Shown here one piece after another: positions 52,508 through 62,028 of a DNA stretch of 64,000 nt. Made by a program: the position numbers and the translations under genes. The stretch is taken from assembly GCF_025370875.1 (NCBI RefSeq), contig NZ_JAMXFD010000001.1, positions 491,819 to 555,818 of the forward strand. Reading direction: 5' to 3'. This DNA comes from Laspinema palackyanum D2c (GTDB lineage: Bacteria; Cyanobacteriota; Cyanobacteriia; Cyanobacteriales; Laspinemataceae). A model generated the notes under the pieces. It searched no databases and was not told the DNA's origin. It saw only the letters and a list, made by a program, of their open reading frames with translations. Every line of letters begins with the position of its first letter. Positions within the stretch are counted from its first letter, which is position 1.

Positions 52508-53983
52508 ATGACACCGGCAAAGCTACAAGTACAAGCGCAACAAGGCGATCTGCGGGCGATCGCCGTCTTGATTGATGACTGTTTAACCCCCCACGGCATG
52601 AGAGCTCAGGTGCGCTTGCATCAGGGTTTACTTTCCGTGAGTGTGCAAGCGCCAACTCCCAGACATCGGCAACGGTGTGTTTCTGCAATTCGACAACTGC
52701 TGATGAAACTGAGAATTCCAGCAGTCGCCCGGGTCCGGATTTTGGGCAAAAATCGCGATCGCTCAGTGATCTGGAGTGAGGAATTCGCCCTGGGGAATGG
52801 AACCTCTGTGCGAACCGTCGCCCCCCGACGGCGCAAACGGCAAAATGACGGCAATAGGGATACCCTAGCACGGGGATTGTCCCGAGTTACCCCTCGTCCC
52901 TCTTCCACTGGGATACAATCCAGGCGATCGCCCCGGGCAAAACTGCAAAAAGACCCCTGGTTAGCGGTTAATTTATCGGTGCTATTTCCGGGTCTCGGAC
53001 AGATTTATGCCGGAAAAATTTTCCGAGGGTTACTCATTATTTTAATTGAAGCGGTCTTAATTGCCGTAGCACTTGCCGCCTTCTTTAGTCCCGAGGGAAA
53101 TACCCTCACCAGTTTGGGATTAGTTTTCCCAATTTTTGGCATTTATTTGGTCAATATTATTGATGCTCATCGATGTTTTAAACCCCTATCTTTTTTGCGC
53201 CTAGAAAGGGTTCTTAAGAATAAAAGAAATAAAAATAATCCTTGGGTCGCCGTATTTTTATCTCAATTGTTACCCGGACTGGGCCATTTGTATCTAAAAA
53301 ACTTCGGCCTAGGCGCAGTCTTGATGATTAGCCTAATTATCGCTTCTAATATTGCTCGATTGCATCCGGGATGGTTGCTCGTTCCGCCTTTACTGTATGC
53401 GATCGCCTGTTACCATGCTTATTTTTCCTGTCCGCGATCGGCCCTCCATTCCCAGGACCCGATTGTGATGATTGTGATTTTGATTGTAACCTTCAAGCTC
53501 ACAGGGATTTTGATTCCCGCTTGGGTGGAACATGATTTTGTGCAACGGTTTACGATTCCTAGTGATTCGATGGTCCCGACTCTCCGTTCTGGGGACCAAA
53601 TCCTCGCTTTAAAATCTCGGGGGCGTCCTCCGCAACAGGGGGATTTGGTTGTCTTTCGTGCGCCGGAATTTGCCAAAACCCTTGACCCCAATGCTGGGGA
53701 TTTATTTATCAAACGTACTATCGGGATGCCCTTAGATGTACTCCGGCTCAAGGATGGGATTATTTATATCAATAATGAGCCGCTTTCTGAGGACTATGTT
53801 GCTGGCCCTGCCCAGTACAATTTAGACCCCCAAATCGTCCCAGCAGATAATTATTTTGTGTTAGGCGACAATCGTAACAATAGCTTTGATTCTCACGTTT
53901 GGGGATATGTCCCGAGAAATCACATGATCGGCAAGGCATATAAAATCTACTGGCCCCCTGAACGGATCGGACCTTTGCGGTAA
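52508..53983 (+). CDS. lepB: Signal peptidase I with long N-terminal extension
   Basis: 491 residues from the ATG at 52508. The C-terminal 170 are the S26 signal peptidase: IPSDSMVPTLRSGD (Ser354), FIKRTIGMP (Lys402) and a GDNRNNSFDSHVWGYV end block. Ahead of it are two repeats of a hydrophobic module (PWLAVNLSVLFPGLGQIYAG and NPWVAVFLSQLLPGLGHLYL), together about six transmembrane helices. The front 100 residues form a small alpha/beta domain (QGDLRAIAVLIDDCLTPHG) that cyanobacteria attach to many proteins. Ordinary LepB has one or two helices and about 200 residues, so this is an unusual fusion. It cleaves Sec signal peptides outside the membrane. Confidence 0.88.
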   Translation: MTPAKLQVQAQQGDLRAIAVLIDDCLTPHGMRAQVRLHQGLLSVSVQAPTPRHRQRCVSAIRQLLMKLRIPAVARVRILGKNRDRSVIWSEEFALGNGTSVRTVAPRRRKRQNDGNRDTLARGLSRVTPRPSSTGIQSRRSPRAKLQKDPWLAVNLSVLFPGLGQIYAGKIFRGLLIILIEAVLIAVALAAFFSPEGNTLTSLGLVFPIFGIYLVNIIDAHRCFKPLSFLRLERVLKNKRNKNNPWVAVFLSQLLPGLGHLYLKNFGLGAVLMISLIIASNIARLHPGWLLVPPLLYAIACYHAYFSCPRSALHSQDPIVMIVILIVTFKLTGILIPAWVEHDFVQRFTIPSDSMVPTLRSGDQILALKSRGRPPQQGDLVVFRAPEFAKTLDPNAGDLFIKRTIGMPLDVLRLKDGIIYINNEPLSEDYVAGPAQYNLDPQIVPADNYFVLGDNRNNSFDSHVWGYVPRNHMIGKAYKIYWPPERIGPLR

Positions 53984-54058
53984 ATCCGGGAAGCTTAGGG
54001 TTTAGAGAGCAAGGATTTAGTCTGAGACTTGCCGGACATCTTTGGACAATAAGTAGTA

Positions 54059-54127
54059 ATTGTAGTAATTGTAGGGTGGGCACTGCCCACCTTACTGTTC
54101 GGACGGGGCATTGCCCACCCTACAATT
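54059..54127. repeat. Inverted GTAGGGTGGGCA / TGCCCACCCTAC hairpin
   Basis: Two palindromic GGTGGGCA-CTGCCCACC-type motifs face each other between lepB and the minus-strand barrel gene, preceded by tandem GTAGTAATT. This is a common cyanobacterial intergenic repeat and may serve as terminator for both genes. Confidence 0.65.
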
Positions 54128-54129
54128 GC

Positions 54130-54648
54130 TTAAAATCGTAAACCGACGCCGCCTTGCAAAGAGACAGCCGGTTTACTTTCATCGTCATAAGCATCTAGGG
54201 CAATCACTGCATTCCCAAAGATGATGAATCGGGTATTGGGAACGGCGAAATCTACCCCGGGTTGAATGGCAAAGCTAACTTTTTGGCCCACGGGGGTATC
54301 CCCAGTGGTGAGGGCGGCACCTGCACCTAAATAAATATCGGTTTGCCAGGTGAGGGGATAGTCATAGGAAATGGTGGGGACCACTGCCGTACCCTCGCCG
54401 CTAAAAAATCCCTGAGCGCGTAATGAAATGGGCAAGGCAAGCAGTTTATAGCGGGCTGCTAGTAAAAAAGAGTTTTCCCGATCGCCCTCTAGTTCGGTGA
54501 GTCCAGCGGATCCGCCAATCCCCACATAACTCCCATAAGCCGCTTGAGCCGATGCCGGTTGACTAGACCCCACTAAACTGCTGGCGATCGCCACTGTCCC
54601 TAACATCAGAGCACCCAAAGTCGATCCCATTTTTTTCAGACGTTCCAT
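54130..54648 (-). CDS. Secreted or outer-membrane beta-rich protein
   Basis: 172 residues. A signal peptide (residues 1-35, ending QPASAQA) is followed by alternating beta strands rich in glycine, with a C-terminal aromatic residue (GGVGLRF) as expected for a small outer-membrane barrel. No named family was recognised. Confidence 0.75.
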   Translation of the reverse strand: MERLKKMGSTLGALMLGTVAIASSLVGSSQPASAQAAYGSYVGIGGSAGLTELEGDRENSFLLAARYKLLALPISLRAQGFFSGEGTAVVPTISYDYPLTWQTDIYLGAGAALTTGDTPVGQKVSFAIQPGVDFAVPNTRFIIFGNAVIALDAYDDESKPAVSLQGGVGLRF

Positions 54649-54899
54649 TTCCCTTCTCCTCTATCCCACTAAAAACAAATACTTCCGATGTTCCGTCGAT
54701 TCTAGCTCAAGTTGAATCGATGGAACATCACCCAGTCTGTTTCCCTATCCCTTTGGGAATGGCAGAACCCAGAGGATTCAAGGGTCTCCCTCAAGGGTGA
54801 ACTCCGATTAACCCGGTTCAAAAATTGAGGTGTTTTCTCCCCAAATCCCGTTTTTGGTGGATGAGATCCCCAACCGAGGCCCCGGGGAGAAACAACCCC

Positions 54900-57083
54900 T
54901 TAAGGTTGGGAACACAGAGGATAAATCCCCCCTTGAGCACAGATATAAACAATTTGTTTATCATCTAAATTTCGGGCTTTGCTAAAATCCACCCCCCCCA
55001 AAAATCCGGCTGTGGCAGGGTCCGGGGATTGCAGGAGGCGATCGCCACTTTGGCGATGGGGTTTGAAAAATACGGCCCCTTGGAAATCCGCCCCTTCTAC
55101 ATTCGCCCCTTGAAAATTCACCGAGGTGAGATCGGTTTGCTGGAAGTTGGCATTTTGTAATTGAGCAAAACTCAAATTCGCACCGGCCAATTTCGTCTCG
55201 CTCAAATTAGCATTTTGGAGATTAGATTCGGTGAAATTCCCCCGACTCAAATCCGCCCCCTGCCAGTCCGATCGCATTAAGTTCGCTTTTGCCAGGGTCG
55301 CACCCGTTGCCACCACCCGGGGGAACCGCGCACCAATGGCGAGAATGCCGCTTAAGTTCGCTTCTGTTAAATGAGCACCCACCAGGGTAGCATTGGTGAG
55401 GTCCGCGAATCGCAAATCTGCCCCGATCGCCTGGGTACTGCTGAGGTTAGCCCCGGTGAGTTGAGCATGGGAGAGGTTTGCCCGATCCAGTTTGGCACGA
55501 CTCAGATTGCTATAGGCGAGGATAACATGACTCAAAAATGCCCCGGTAAAGTCCGTATCGGTGAGGATGCTGGCAGTCAAGTCTGCTTTTTGGTCATCCA
55601 CGCTTCCGAAACGGCGATCGGGTCCGGGACTGGAAAATTGACTGCTTTTAAAACTGGCATGGCTTAAAATAGCGCCCCGGAATCGAATTCCGGATAAGTC
55701 AGTTTTTTCTAACACCAAGGTGAAGGGGGCCGCTTCTGTGGTGACTTGGCCCAAATGAGTGCGGCTGAGATCTAGGGGGTCGAACTCAGTGCTATAGAGT
55801 TGGAGGAGTTTGGCGATCGCCCGTTGGGTGGCTTGCAGTCGCAGTTGCACCACTTCAATCTGTTCCTCATTAGTGCTATAACGCAGGGAATCCAGGTCTG
55901 TGCGGGTGGATTGATTTAATTTTTGCAAATAAGGGAGCGATCGCCCTCCACTGCTGACTAAGGCTTGTTGCAGGACATCCAGTTGAGCGGGGTCGGTTTC
56001 CAGGGCCAGCATATCCGCTAAAATTTGATACTGGGCCTCGGGATTATCTAAACTAGCCAATCCGAGAATCGCACCTTGACGCTCATCCGGTGCAAATTGC
56101 CGGACCCAAGTGAGAAACTTTTCCTGATCCCGCGCCGCCTGAGTCCGGGCATTTTCTTGAGATTGGATATAAAGTTGAGTCGTGACGAAGGTTCCCAAAA
56201 TTGCAGCCAGACCCACGGCTAATGCCAGGGCTTTTTTCGCGCTACTGTGAAGGCGAATCCTATTCCACCACTGATCGAGTACAGGTTGTGATTCCGGCAT
56301 CCGTTCAAGGGGGCCGCCTGCCTCGAATTGAATCCCCACCTGTTTTGAGTTGCTGCTGTTCATGTTTTTACTAGGTCCCGAAACGCTGTGTCGGCTACTG
56401 CGGACCCACGTTCCGGCGAGGCGATCGTGGAGGGTGCGGGACTTGGGATCAAAGTAACTCCAGAATCCATCCAAGGCCACCATCAAGGCCGTTATGACTC
56501 CCAAAATTACTAAGTCCGGTACAGCGCCTGTGATCAGCCAGATTAGATAGGCGCTGGTGAGGGTGACTCCCCAACGGCCTACGGCCTCTCGCAACAGTGC
56601 ACGCCCAAATCCGGGCGCTTTTCCCGAATCCGTCACCACCTGGAGGCGCAACCAGCGCTTCGGTAAAGTCTGACCCGTGAGTCCGAGTAGATATAACTGC
56701 CAAATACTGACGCTTAAGGCGGCGATCGGGCCAATTGTCCAGAGGAAATTAACGAGGGGAGGGACTAGACGGGTGCAGCTTGGTCTTCGGGGATTGTTAC
56801 AAGTTGGGGGGAGGGCCAGGGTCCGGGCGATCGCACGTTCCAGGGTCACCAGAACCGGATTCAGGGGGACAGGTTGCACCTTCAGATACCGCGTGGCGTG
56901 CCATCCCAAAGACAGGGGAACTAGGGCGCTAACGACAATCAGCGCCAGTTCTACCGTACTCGCAGCCAATCGCCGGGGGAAGAGGGTCACGGGGTGGACT
57001 TTCCCCTGAGTCGGGGGTTTGCTGCCTTTTGTGGATTTGACTTTGGATGCGGTCCGCTTGGGACCTTGAGATTTCCCAGTCAC
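54900..57083 (-). CDS. RDD-family membrane protein fused to pentapeptide repeats
   Basis: 727 residues. A basic N-terminal tail precedes an RDD domain (about 30-235, with FPRRLAASTVELALIV, and HDRLAGTWV near its end). A second membrane helix follows near 285-305, then a helical segment, and from about 440 a long pentapeptide-repeat domain with A(D/N)L-type units (TGANLSSTQAIGADLRFADL). It would present a right-handed beta-helix in or outside the membrane. Such fusions are not typical of either family. It starts 2 bases after the stop of the gene before it. Confidence 0.85.
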   Translation of the reverse strand: MTGKSQGPKRTASKVKSTKGSKPPTQGKVHPVTLFPRRLAASTVELALIVVSALVPLSLGWHATRYLKVQPVPLNPVLVTLERAIARTLALPPTCNNPRRPSCTRLVPPLVNFLWTIGPIAALSVSIWQLYLLGLTGQTLPKRWLRLQVVTDSGKAPGFGRALLREAVGRWGVTLTSAYLIWLITGAVPDLVILGVITALMVALDGFWSYFDPKSRTLHDRLAGTWVRSSRHSVSGPSKNMNSSNSKQVGIQFEAGGPLERMPESQPVLDQWWNRIRLHSSAKKALALAVGLAAILGTFVTTQLYIQSQENARTQAARDQEKFLTWVRQFAPDERQGAILGLASLDNPEAQYQILADMLALETDPAQLDVLQQALVSSGGRSLPYLQKLNQSTRTDLDSLRYSTNEEQIEVVQLRLQATQRAIAKLLQLYSTEFDPLDLSRTHLGQVTTEAAPFTLVLEKTDLSGIRFRGAILSHASFKSSQFSSPGPDRRFGSVDDQKADLTASILTDTDFTGAFLSHVILAYSNLSRAKLDRANLSHAQLTGANLSSTQAIGADLRFADLTNATLVGAHLTEANLSGILAIGARFPRVVATGATLAKANLMRSDWQGADLSRGNFTESNLQNANLSETKLAGANLSFAQLQNANFQQTDLTSVNFQGANVEGADFQGAVFFKPHRQSGDRLLQSPDPATAGFLGGVDFSKARNLDDKQIVYICAQGGIYPLCSQP

Positions 57084-57085
57084 TC

Positions 57086-57409
57086 TTATGGATTTGGGTT
57101 GGAGGATTTGGACGCTAAAAATAATTTATATCCGACAAATCCTAACACCCCAACTGCGGCCAAGGTAAAGGCTAACCGAAGCAAATTTAAGACGGTACTC
57201 ACGGCAGTCAAGGCAAAGACTCCCCCCACGGCGATCGCCACCATTTTCCCCCCATCGGGCAGTCCTTGATACCACAGGGTTAACTGTTGGTAAACCGATT
57301 TTAAGGAAGGGGCGTCCAGGGTCGAGGTGGGCAAGGGTTGGGGTTGGTGAATTTGCGCCTCTAAATCTTGGAGTTGGCGCTCTAATTTTTGGCGTTCTTG
57401 AGGATTCAT
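57086..57409 (-). CDS. Small membrane protein in an operon with the RDD/pentapeptide gene
   Basis: 107 residues from the ATG at 57409. An N-terminal helix (NPQERQKLERQLQDLEAQIHQ) is followed by a proline-rich linker and two hydrophobic segments (VAIAVGGVFALTAV and FTLAAVGVLGFVGYKLFL). No family is recognised. It is co-transcribed with the downstream gene. Confidence 0.72.
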   Translation of the reverse strand: MNPQERQKLERQLQDLEAQIHQPQPLPTSTLDAPSLKSVYQQLTLWYQGLPDGGKMVAIAVGGVFALTAVSTVLNLLRLAFTLAAVGVLGFVGYKLFLASKSSNPNP

Positions 57410-57697
57410 AAGTTTTCGATGATTCGAGGAGGATACGATTGGACTCCACTCCCCCATAAGACTGGGGAAGCTGCTCTTGTGATTGTAGCGAACCTCGGTC
57501 TGATCATGCGCTTTGAAGGGCATGACTCCAGAAAATCGGAGACGCTTAATGGGTTTTGCCAACCCTCATGATGAAGAAATTTAGAAGGAATTTTTTCAAA
57601 AATAGGTACATTTAACCTCTATAAATCCGCACTTTGGCTGATTTTTTTCCCCAGGGTTAAAAGTAGGATTAAAAGAGATTGAGAAATGTGCATGGCG

Positions 57698-57724
57698 AAC
57701 CCCCAAAGATTTGGGGGTTTTTTA
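57698..57724 (+). terminator. Orphan plus-strand terminator
   Basis: AACCCCCAAA-GA-TTTGGGGGTT is followed by TTTT on the plus strand. No plus-strand gene ends here, so it may end an unannotated short RNA that starts within about 57600-57690, or act on antisense transcription. Confidence 0.6.
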
Positions 57725-58065
57725 TTGAGGTCAATTCCCCCGGTTAGCCCAGAGACCCCCGGGGGTCAGGGTTTGTTTTGTCCCGGCGATCGCGATCGCC
57801 CCTATGGATGCTCAAGGGCGAGGATTGAAGGGAGCAGGCTTACTCCGAAGTGAGAAGCATATCACACTCTTGTTAATAGCGAGCAAGATGTTTGGGCACC
57901 GCGCACAGGCTACGCCGCACAGCGGAGGACAAGCGCAGGCGACCCCGCACTCCCGATCGCTTCTGTACCCCCTCCGGACTTACGCCATCGTCTAACATCG
58001 AACCCTCAATGTCCAGGCGATTCGCTTTCTGGCCTCTACATTTAGGGTTTGGCTTCCCAAAAAGC

Positions 58066-58095
58066 AAAAACCCCAGTTATTTTGTTTAACTGGGG
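58066..58095 (-). terminator. Terminator of the membrane GTPase gene
   Basis: CCCCAGTTA (58071-58079) and TAACTGGGG (58087-58095) pair, and on the minus strand the stem is followed by TTTTTG. It lies about 125 bases past the stop of the GTPase gene. Confidence 0.75.
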
Positions 58096-58220
58096 CAGTT
58101 CCTTTCTCTATAATTGACTCTCTTAATCTCTATTGTGGCCGGGAGTATTCCTCCCGGGCATCCGCCAAATGACTGAGTTTTAGTCGGCTAAACTGCGGAC
58201 CGGCAAAAACTCGCACCCTT

Positions 58221-60140
58221 TTAGGATGTCGGTGGTTGCTCTAAATAAGACTCAAAGCGCGATCGCAGTTGTTCTAAGCTCAATTTCTGGGTCCAATATT
58301 CGACTAAGGCATGGCCAAAGGCCCAGGCATTGCGATCGCTCGTTCCCCGATTATCCCGTAGCAAGGGCCACAGGGAGAGCAAATCAAACTGAAAGGGTTT
58401 GGCGTCGGTATTCAACAAATTAAATAAGTCATAGCCCATTTGTAGTTTACCAATGACCACGGGTAACTGTTCGACGGGGATTTGTTCCGCTAAGGCGTAG
58501 GCGAGAGTCGGGGACCCGGTGGAAAGGGTGGAAATAAACTGGAGGACGGGAGTCTTGAGTAAGGAGGTCAATCCTTGGGTGGTTGCCATCTGGAAGGTAT
58601 AGCGATCGATAATTTTAGCAGAAGCCACGATCCGGGATTCGCGATCGCGCAAAAATCGAGCGAGGCGCTGTTGTTTAGCCGGATCAATCGCCTCAATCAG
58701 TGCTATTGCCAGGGTATCAGCGTTCCAAGCCGTTCGCCCTTGTTGTGAGTCTTGGGTCACAATGGGTAAAATGCGATCGCAATATTCCCCCAATTGTTCA
58801 GTGCGATACTGAGTTGCTTCCCGAATCGATTTTTCCTTGGGTTTATCCCCCCAAACCCAATCATAAGGCGGATTCCACTCCCGAATCGGACGCAAGCGAT
58901 CGACTTGTGTCACCAGGGCGATCGCGGGTAAATCGGACACCTCTGCCTTGATTTCTTTGAGAAAATCCACATCCATTTGCAGGGCCGGATCCAACGCGGG
59001 AGTCACTAACAATAACAAATCCGCAGTTGTGCCATAGTCCAGGACCATCTCTCGCAAATCGGCCCGTTTTGCTTGTTCATATCCCGGAGTATCCCATAAA
59101 ATCAGGGTTTCCCCGCCCTCACTCTGCCAATGATAGCTGGAGACTAAATCCGTACTCGGCAACAAATCAACTTCGGCGCGATCGCTATCAAACAAGGTAT
59201 TAATCAAACTACTTTTTCCCGCCCCAGTCCGCCCGACTAACAAAATATTAACGGGTTTTTGGGCGACAGTTTCCACAGGTTCGGCTTGAGAGATAATCTC
59301 TCGCAGAGTTTGGGTTTTGGCTTTCGGTAAAGCCGGAGTCGATATCGGTGAAACCGTCTCGGGTAAAGTCCGATTTCCATACAAAGTAGCCGCTTGCCGA
59401 CTCAAATTCCGTAATGCTGCCTCTCGCAACAATTGTCCCAAATTCACTAATAATTCTTGAGTTGCCCGATTGCTAGAACCCTGAGAGGCTATTCGTGCTG
59501 CCGCTACAGCCGGATTCACAAACCATTGGACCCAGTTCCAAACTTGGAACAGTTTCCGCGCCGAAGGTTCCAATTTGCGATACATTTCATAAGCTTGAAA
59601 GGCTTGTCCTACAGTAACTTGATTCAAGGCCGGTGAGAGTTGTTGCATCCAGCGGTCCATGTCATCCACAGTGCCTCGAATCAGTCCATAAGCTTGGGGA
59701 ATGTAAATATTCAGCAGGGGATATTTAACTTCGGGATTATAAATTAAGGCAATGGCGGTGACGACTTCCTGGCATCGGTTCCCAAAGGTTTGTAAATCCT
59801 CCCAAATCGGCGCATCAGTCCGCGAGGTTTCTAATATCTTTTGTAAGGCGATTTCGGCTTTTTGAGTGGCTTCATCAGCGGTGGGTCCGGTGTTTTGTTG
59901 TTTAGACTCTTCGATGTCCTGATTCACCTGGGCGATCGCCGCTTCCATTTCCGCCATCATCGGTTGAGTCCACTGCACCAACAGCCACCGCCACCCGACT
60001 AAAACGAGGGTAAAAATTGCCCAAATCCAGTTCAAATTCCATTCATGAATTTGGGTTCCGGCTGCCACCAGCAAAAAGCTAACAATCGCGGCGATCGGCA
60101 GGGCTAAAACCACCCATTGCCAAGTTTTTAATCGAACCAT
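58221..60140 (-). CDS. Membrane-associated GTPase (Era/dynamin-like superfamily)
   Basis: 639 residues. Two hydrophobic helices at 10-55 anchor it. A helical region (60-260) precedes the GTPase domain: G1 GRTGAGKS at 303-310, G3 DTPG from Asp350, and G4 TQVD near 404. A further helical part (about 480-639) follows. It resembles the YcjF/YkfA-type Era-related GTPases of cyanobacteria. Its role may be membrane or envelope maintenance, but no partner is encoded nearby. Confidence 0.82.
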   Translation of the reverse strand: MVRLKTWQWVVLALPIAAIVSFLLVAAGTQIHEWNLNWIWAIFTLVLVGWRWLLVQWTQPMMAEMEAAIAQVNQDIEESKQQNTGPTADEATQKAEIALQKILETSRTDAPIWEDLQTFGNRCQEVVTAIALIYNPEVKYPLLNIYIPQAYGLIRGTVDDMDRWMQQLSPALNQVTVGQAFQAYEMYRKLEPSARKLFQVWNWVQWFVNPAVAAARIASQGSSNRATQELLVNLGQLLREAALRNLSRQAATLYGNRTLPETVSPISTPALPKAKTQTLREIISQAEPVETVAQKPVNILLVGRTGAGKSSLINTLFDSDRAEVDLLPSTDLVSSYHWQSEGGETLILWDTPGYEQAKRADLREMVLDYGTTADLLLLVTPALDPALQMDVDFLKEIKAEVSDLPAIALVTQVDRLRPIREWNPPYDWVWGDKPKEKSIREATQYRTEQLGEYCDRILPIVTQDSQQGRTAWNADTLAIALIEAIDPAKQQRLARFLRDRESRIVASAKIIDRYTFQMATTQGLTSLLKTPVLQFISTLSTGSPTLAYALAEQIPVEQLPVVIGKLQMGYDLFNLLNTDAKPFQFDLLSLWPLLRDNRGTSDRNAWAFGHALVEYWTQKLSLEQLRSRFESYLEQPPTS

Positions 60141-60592
60141 TGATCTATGCCTCCTGAAATAAATTGAGTTTGCTAAATTGATTTAGAGTGAACAACGCCT
60201 AGATTCGGCTGCTTTGACAAGATAGGTGCATCCGGTCCTTTCCACAATTTTAGACTAAACCCAATAAAAACCCACAGGCTGAAGCCTGGGGCTACACGAA
60301 CGAAGCCTGCCTTCGCAGGCTAAAGAATAAGATAGGTCTGTCACAACCGGATTGGGTATAACAATACTCTTATAGCCCGCGCAGGCGGGCTTTGTCCGTA
60401 TAGCCCCAGGCTTCAGCCTGCGGGTTTTTACAATTGCGGGTTTTTACAATTGCGGGTTTTTACAATTGCGGGTTTTTACAATTGCGGGTTTTTACAATTG
60501 CGGGTTTTTACAATCTCGGGCAAAAAAAATAGCCCGCACAGGCGGGCCATTTGCCAAGGGTCCCAACCCGAAGGGATCGGGATTATTTCGAG
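60141..60592. repeat. Inverted repeats and a 16-base tandem repeat array
   Basis: A 28-base arm at 60266-60293 matches the reverse complement of 60402-60429 in 27 of 28 positions; the inner part has GCAGGCT/AGCCCGCG hairpins. A tandem array then runs from about 60421 to 60520: seven CGGG units at exact 16-base steps, with unit ACAATTGCGGGTTTTT. No gene is seen. Confidence 0.85.
60522..60549 (-). terminator. Intrinsic terminator of desB
   Basis: On the minus strand, GGCCCGCC-TGT-GCGGGCT is followed by eight T residues. It lies about 45 bases after the desB stop. Confidence 0.9.
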
Positions 60593-61669
60593 TTATTTCG
60601 ATTTCGGCTTCCAGGGAGATTCATAGTACACCTTGGATCCGGTATTTGGCACAAAATGACAGGACCAATAAGAGCGAATGAAGCTCTTTAAAATGGGTTC
60701 GTTGGAGGAGCGATAATAATCACCTAACAGGGGTTTAATCGCCTCAGTTGCTGTCTTCAAATGATAGTGGGGCATATTTAAGAAAATATGATGCGCCACA
60801 TGAGTGCCAATATTATGATGGATGGGATTGATAAATCCATAGTCGCGATCGATAGTGGAAAGCGCACCTTTGAGAAAATACCAATCCTCTCCTCGATACC
60901 AGGGAATATCATCTTCGGTATGATGCAGGAAGGTTACTAAGTCCAACCACATCACGAAAATGATGTAAGGTACGAGGTAATATTTAACCAAAAACACCCA
61001 CCCAAATTGATAGGTGAGGACGCCGAGAAATCCCACCATCATCACCCACAGGACCGAACTGGTCACAATATCCCATTTTTCCGAGGGACGGAACAGGGGA
61101 CTGCTGGGGAGAAAATGGGAACCGGCGCGATCGGGCGATCGCTTGAACAGATAAAGCGGATAGGCTAATAAGGGTAAATAAAAGCGGAATAGCTTTTCAT
61201 ACCAAGGCATCCGATTGTATTTTTCTTCGGATACTGGATACCAGCTTTCGTCTGTGTCCAAATTTCCCGTGTTCCCATGATGGGTCCGGTGACTGATCCG
61301 CCAACCGTGGTAAGGAACTAAAATCGGAATATGAGACAAATGTCCAATTAGGTTATTCAACCATTTGAGCTTAGAAAAAGAGCCATGACCGCAGTCATGA
61401 CCCACTACAAATAATGCCCAAAACATTGTCCCTTGCATCACCCAGAAAATGGGGAAAAAGAACCAGGAATCCAGATTGTATGCGATCGCATACAGTCCCG
61501 CAATAATCCCAACATCCAGAAAAAAGTAACTCAGCGACTTGAATATCGAGGGTTCAAAACACTCGGCAGGAATTGCCGCCTTCACATCCTGAAGAGTAAA
61601 GGGTAACTCTTGGGTTTGTGTCTGTGAAACTGTATCAGTCGTCTGATTTAGAACTGTGTTTGCTTGCAC
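60593..61669 (-). CDS. desB: Acyl-lipid omega-3 fatty-acid desaturase
   Basis: 358 residues. Three histidine boxes hold the di-iron centre: HDCGHGS, HRTHH and HNIGTHVAHH, with a fourth pair HH in LVTFLHHTEDD. Several hydrophobic segments place it in the membrane. The pattern, including WFFFPIFWVMQGTMFWALFVVGHD, matches the DesB (omega-3) type of cyanobacteria. It adds a double bond at the omega-3 position of glycerolipid acyl chains and helps cold tolerance; cold induction is the family norm and cannot be seen directly. Confidence 0.93.
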   Translation of the reverse strand: MQANTVLNQTTDTVSQTQTQELPFTLQDVKAAIPAECFEPSIFKSLSYFFLDVGIIAGLYAIAYNLDSWFFFPIFWVMQGTMFWALFVVGHDCGHGSFSKLKWLNNLIGHLSHIPILVPYHGWRISHRTHHGNTGNLDTDESWYPVSEEKYNRMPWYEKLFRFYLPLLAYPLYLFKRSPDRAGSHFLPSSPLFRPSEKWDIVTSSVLWVMMVGFLGVLTYQFGWVFLVKYYLVPYIIFVMWLDLVTFLHHTEDDIPWYRGEDWYFLKGALSTIDRDYGFINPIHHNIGTHVAHHIFLNMPHYHLKTATEAIKPLLGDYYRSSNEPILKSFIRSYWSCHFVPNTGSKVYYESPWKPKSK

Positions 61670-62028
61670 GAAATTTCCGCTTTTACCTGATTTTCAAACC
61701 TGCCTTTCACCTTTAACCCCTCCCGTTCAGCCTGGAAAGGCTTCACAGCCTTTTCCCCAAGGAGACCCTCGTTATTCAGTCCATTCATTACCCCGATGCG
61801 GTCCTCCTCATGATTGAACGAATTGAACCCCACGGGTCTGAAAACGCTGAGAACTCCCTGACGCTTTATAAAAAAACTTCCGGGAGACGGAAGATGAAAA
61901 TCGCAGCCGATAAACGGAATTCATTTTAACCCGTTTTGAGCTGAATTGTTAAGAAACGTTTCAAAATTACGGATTATAATCCCTAAAACTCATAACCTCT
62001 GCCTATTTCGGCCTCGGGATGCCCTATC
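61670..62028. other. desB upstream region
   Basis: About 360 bases without a supported gene. ATTATAAT at about 61974-61981 could serve as a -10 element on either strand. A 61-codon minus frame at 61648-61833 overlaps the desB start and is rejected. Confidence 0.45.

Larger units (their letters stand above)
57410..58220. other. Intergenic region with terminators and repeats
   Basis: No gene is supported. It holds an isolated plus-strand terminator (57698-57724), a partial copy of the GAGCAAGATG repeat (57874-57918), a degenerate GCGATTCGC...CCTCTAC palindrome (about 58015-58045) and the terminator of the GTPase gene. Confidence 0.5.

Noticed and set aside
61648-61833. 61-codon frame over the desB start
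   Set aside because: It overlaps the desB coding start on the same strand in another frame and lacks family-like sequence.
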